Shown here one piece after another: positions 63,401 through 64,000 of a stretch of 64,000 bases of DNA (position 1 is the first letter of the stretch; each line of letters opens with the position of its first letter). The notes beneath the pieces were generated by a model. That model did no database searches and was not told where the DNA came from. It was given only the letters and a program-made list of their open reading frames with translations. This stretch comes from Numida meleagris (Eukaryota; Chordata; Aves; Galliformes; Numididae), in NCBI RefSeq assembly GCF_002078875.1, contig NC_034414.1, positions 15,062,084-15,126,083 of the forward strand, in the 5' to 3' direction. Both the position numbers and the translations under genes were made by a program.

Positions 63401-63713
63401 AGTGGGAAGGTCTAGAAGGAAACACATAGCAGCAGGACCAGACAATTACCTTCTGTTGTTGTGGGTGGAGTGCTTACGGAGGTGGTGGGTGTTGGCGTGG
63501 GTGTGGATGGGCTGACAGTAGTCGGGATGGATGGGGGCGGGCCAGTTACAGTCGTGGTGCTCACGGTGCTGCTGCTGGTGCTGCTGGAGGGCGTCGTGCC
63601 AGAGGTGGTAGTGGGGGCAGTCCCAGTTGGTGTTGGCGTGGGAGTGGTGCTTGACACAGTTGTACTCGTGGTGCTTGACACAGTTGTACCTGTGGTGCTC
63701 TGGGAAGTGGGAC
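47669..63713 (-). CDS. MUC2: MUC2, 3' half (mucin domain end, D4, VWC modules, cystine knot), 19 exons
   Basis: Intestinal secreted gel-forming mucin. Exons in transcript order: 63450-63713, 61529-61926, 60363-60537, 59551-59798, 58473-58656, 58145-58349, 57310-57488, 55180-55249, 54763-54863, 54570-54601, 54193-54370, 53469-53573, 52522-52562, 51775-51897, 51216-51314, 50446-50574, 49752-49791, 49339-49468, 47669-47921 (with TAA stop). Phases agree at every join, about 984 codons. Identity rests on close resemblance to mammalian MUC2 in D4 ([34 protein letters not shown]) and in the cystine knot ([20 protein letters not shown]), closer than to MUC5AC or MUC5B as I recall them. The N-terminal D1-D3 exons and most of the mucin domain lie to the right. 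A sequencing gap interrupts the mucin-domain part, so the exon set may be incomplete there. Confidence 0.93.
47922..49338 (-). other. MUC2 last intron
   Basis: 1.4 kb between the two cystine-knot exons. No repeat or additional exon recognised. Confidence 0.7.
50446..54601 (-). CDS. MUC2: MUC2 von Willebrand C modules
   Basis: Exons 54570-54601 ([11 protein letters not shown]), 54193-54370 ([16 protein letters not shown]), 53469-53573 ([14 protein letters not shown]), 52522-52562 ([13 protein letters not shown]), 51775-51897 ([14 protein letters not shown]), 51216-51314 ([12 protein letters not shown]) and 50446-50574 ([17 protein letters not shown]). Together they form the Cys-rich modules between D4 and the cystine knot. 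Lengths 32, 178, 105, 41 and 123 equal those of the ovomucin exons 38-42. Confidence 0.92.
50956..50993 (+). repeat. (AAAT)n microsatellite
   Basis: About nine AAAT/ATAA units with one AGAT interruption, in the MUC2 intron between exons 51216-51314 and 50446-50574. Confidence 0.88.
52563..53468 (-). other. MUC2 intron with a GC-richer, LTR-like patch
   Basis: A 0.9 kb intron. The part at about 53110-53425 stands out from AT-rich surroundings: C-rich blocks, then AATAAAGGCTCTGTCATCGCC, which resembles the R region and poly(A) signal of a retroviral-type LTR. I see no clear terminal TG/CA pair or target duplication and no coding sequence. Nothing else is recognised in the intron. Confidence 0.35.
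54426..54473 (+). repeat. A48 homopolymer in a 199-base MUC2 intron
   Basis: Forty-eight consecutive A bases (T48 on the gene strand) about 55 bases upstream of the acceptor of exon 54193-54370. The length is at the limit of reliable sequencing. Confidence 0.92.
54763..60537 (-). CDS. MUC2: MUC2 D4 assembly exons
   Basis: Exon 60363-60537 is a Cys-rich lead-in ([10 protein letters not shown] ... LCCWHWECD). Exons 59551-59798, 58473-58656 and 58145-58349 form the VWD fold. It starts with [14 protein letters not shown], which contains the GDPH site at which mammalian MUC2 undergoes autocatalytic Asp-Pro cleavage at low pH. It ends with [20 protein letters not shown]. Exon 57310-57488 is C8 ([10 protein letters not shown]). 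Exons 55180-55249 and 54763-54863 form TIL ([26 protein letters not shown]). All key Cys clusters seen in the ovomucin D4 are present. Confidence 0.92.
55776..56960 (-). mobile_element. CR1 LINE fragment, about 1.2 kb
   Basis: Starts with the tail complement (ATCATAGAATGGTTTGGGTTG, GGGACCCTTAAAGATCATC), followed by the 3' UTR-proximal body and blocks typical of the end of CR1 ORF2. All frames are broken by stops. It is the longest CR1 copy in the window and lies in the MUC2 intron between exons 57310-57488 and 55180-55249, in gene orientation. The far end is approximate. Confidence 0.82.
58657..59550 (-). other. MUC2 intron within D4
   Basis: 0.9 kb, AT-rich, splitting the VWD fold at the same position as ovomucin intron 32. 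No repeat or exon recognised. Confidence 0.7.
60538..61528 (-). other. MUC2 intron between mucin domain and D4
   Basis: 1.0 kb, AT-rich. No additional exon is needed, since exon phases on both sides match directly. Confidence 0.65.
61529..61926 (-). CDS. MUC2: MUC2 last mucin-domain exon joining to D4
   Basis: A 398-base exon with about 115 Ser/Thr-rich codons ([20 protein letters not shown] and similar) that end in a [13 protein letters not shown] segment, where the first Cys reappears. It ends on a codon boundary at a GTTAGT donor and joins the Cys-rich exon 60363-60537. This is the border between the O-glycosylated domain and the folded C-terminal part. Confidence 0.88.
62270..63440. repeat. 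Duplicated intron units around the MUC2 gap
   Basis: The segment from about 62270 to 62750 resembles 62990 to 63440 at an offset of about 660 bases. Matching pairs include ACCTAAAAGTATCTGAAAAC (62441) with ACCCAAAAGAACCTGAAACA (63106), and GGGAACAAGGGACCTTCTGCCC (62642) with GGGAACAAGAGACTTTCTGCCC (63300). The pair GGAGGACTAGCTCTGGGCTC and TGAGGGCTAGCTTCGGGAAT follows. The copies are diverged, with small indels. They look like the introns of a tandemly repeated exon-intron unit. Confidence 0.7.
62752..62851. other. Assembly gap (100 N) in the MUC2 mucin-domain region
   Basis: Exactly 100 N bases, the usual placeholder for a gap of unknown size. It lies between the two visible mucin-domain exons. 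Confidence 0.99.
63450..63713 (-). CDS. MUC2: MUC2 mucin-domain (PTS) exon, 88 codons
   Basis: A 264-base exon, phase 1 at both ends, almost entirely Thr, Ser and Pro (e.g. [20 protein letters not shown], then [19 protein letters not shown]). It has no Cys. It contains a 24-base tandem duplication (63646-63669 and 63670-63693) encoding [12 protein letters not shown] units. The acceptor TTCTCAG and donor GTAATT are clear. This is the O-glycosylated part of the mucin. Symmetric phases mean that copies can be added or lost without breaking the frame. Confidence 0.85.
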
Positions 63714-64000
63714 CTGAGAAAACACAGGGTTCCATCACTGTAGGAAAACAATTGCATTTCCTCTTTATTTCCCTATTTCTCTATTGAGTTGATCAAACTC
63801 AACAACCAGAAGCAAAGGAAGTTCACGGAGTAGGAAAGCAGACAGTCTCATCAGTAGTATTTGTGTCATTCAGGAATTACACACCAACGTTTCCTACAAC
63901 TTGCATGGGAGACAGATGCAAACACTTCACCTATGACCAATGTGGTCTCTAGCCACTGCGTGCACTGTGAACACTATGCACAGAAGAGAAGAACTCAGCA

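Noticed and set aside
47669..63713. Right-hand gene as MUC5AC rather than MUC2
   Set aside because: Human order would allow MUC5AC upstream of MUC5B, but the D4 and cystine-knot sequences match MUC2 much more closely and no CysD exons are seen.
63461..63787. Plus-strand open frame rich in Val and Gly
   Set aside because: Antisense of the mucin-domain exon 63450-63713, for the same reason.
1..64000. CRISPR arrays, bacterial operons, tRNA or rRNA genes
   Set aside because: No such structure seen; spliced genes and CR1 elements show this is bird nuclear DNA.

Overview
The window is vertebrate nuclear DNA from a bird, most probably a galliform close to chicken. Evidence: small exons with GT-AG introns, many CR1 retrotransposon tails, a Galluhop-type mariner relic, and gel-forming mucin exons that closely resemble, but do not exactly match, the chicken ovomucin alpha-subunit as I remember it. 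Both genes lie on the minus strand, so transcription runs from high to low coordinates.

Right part (47669-63713): the 3' half of MUC2, the secreted intestinal gel-forming mucin. Nineteen exons join in one continuous frame: two Ser/Thr-rich mucin-domain exons, the D4 assembly with an intact GDPH site, von Willebrand C modules, the C-terminal cystine knot and the stop codon. The 5' half lies beyond the right edge. A 100-N assembly gap (62752-62851) sits in the mucin-domain region, where the flanking introns are copies of each other. At least one repeat exon is therefore probably missing from the assembly.

Middle (about 37420-47440): roughly 10 kb of intergenic DNA with CR1 fragments, simple repeats and no gene I can support. 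A head-to-head CR1 pair lies about 0.5 kb upstream of the next promoter.

Left part (1 to about 37390): the ovomucin alpha-subunit gene, a MUC5B-type gel-forming mucin of egg white. I traced 43 exons from a TATA-box promoter and signal-peptide exon through D1, D2, D', D3, a short linker in place of a large mucin domain, D4 and the VWC modules. The last exons, including the cystine knot, lie beyond the left edge. Intron phases are consistent over about 1,948 codons, so the gene looks intact.

The two genes are tandem paralogues: most exons of their 3' halves have identical lengths and phases. Both encode secreted multimerising glycoproteins whose D domains and cystine knot form disulphide-linked polymers. 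MUC2 carries the long O-glycosylated domain; ovomucin alpha has almost lost it. The order MUC2 then ovomucin in the direction of transcription agrees with the avian mucin cluster as I recall it.
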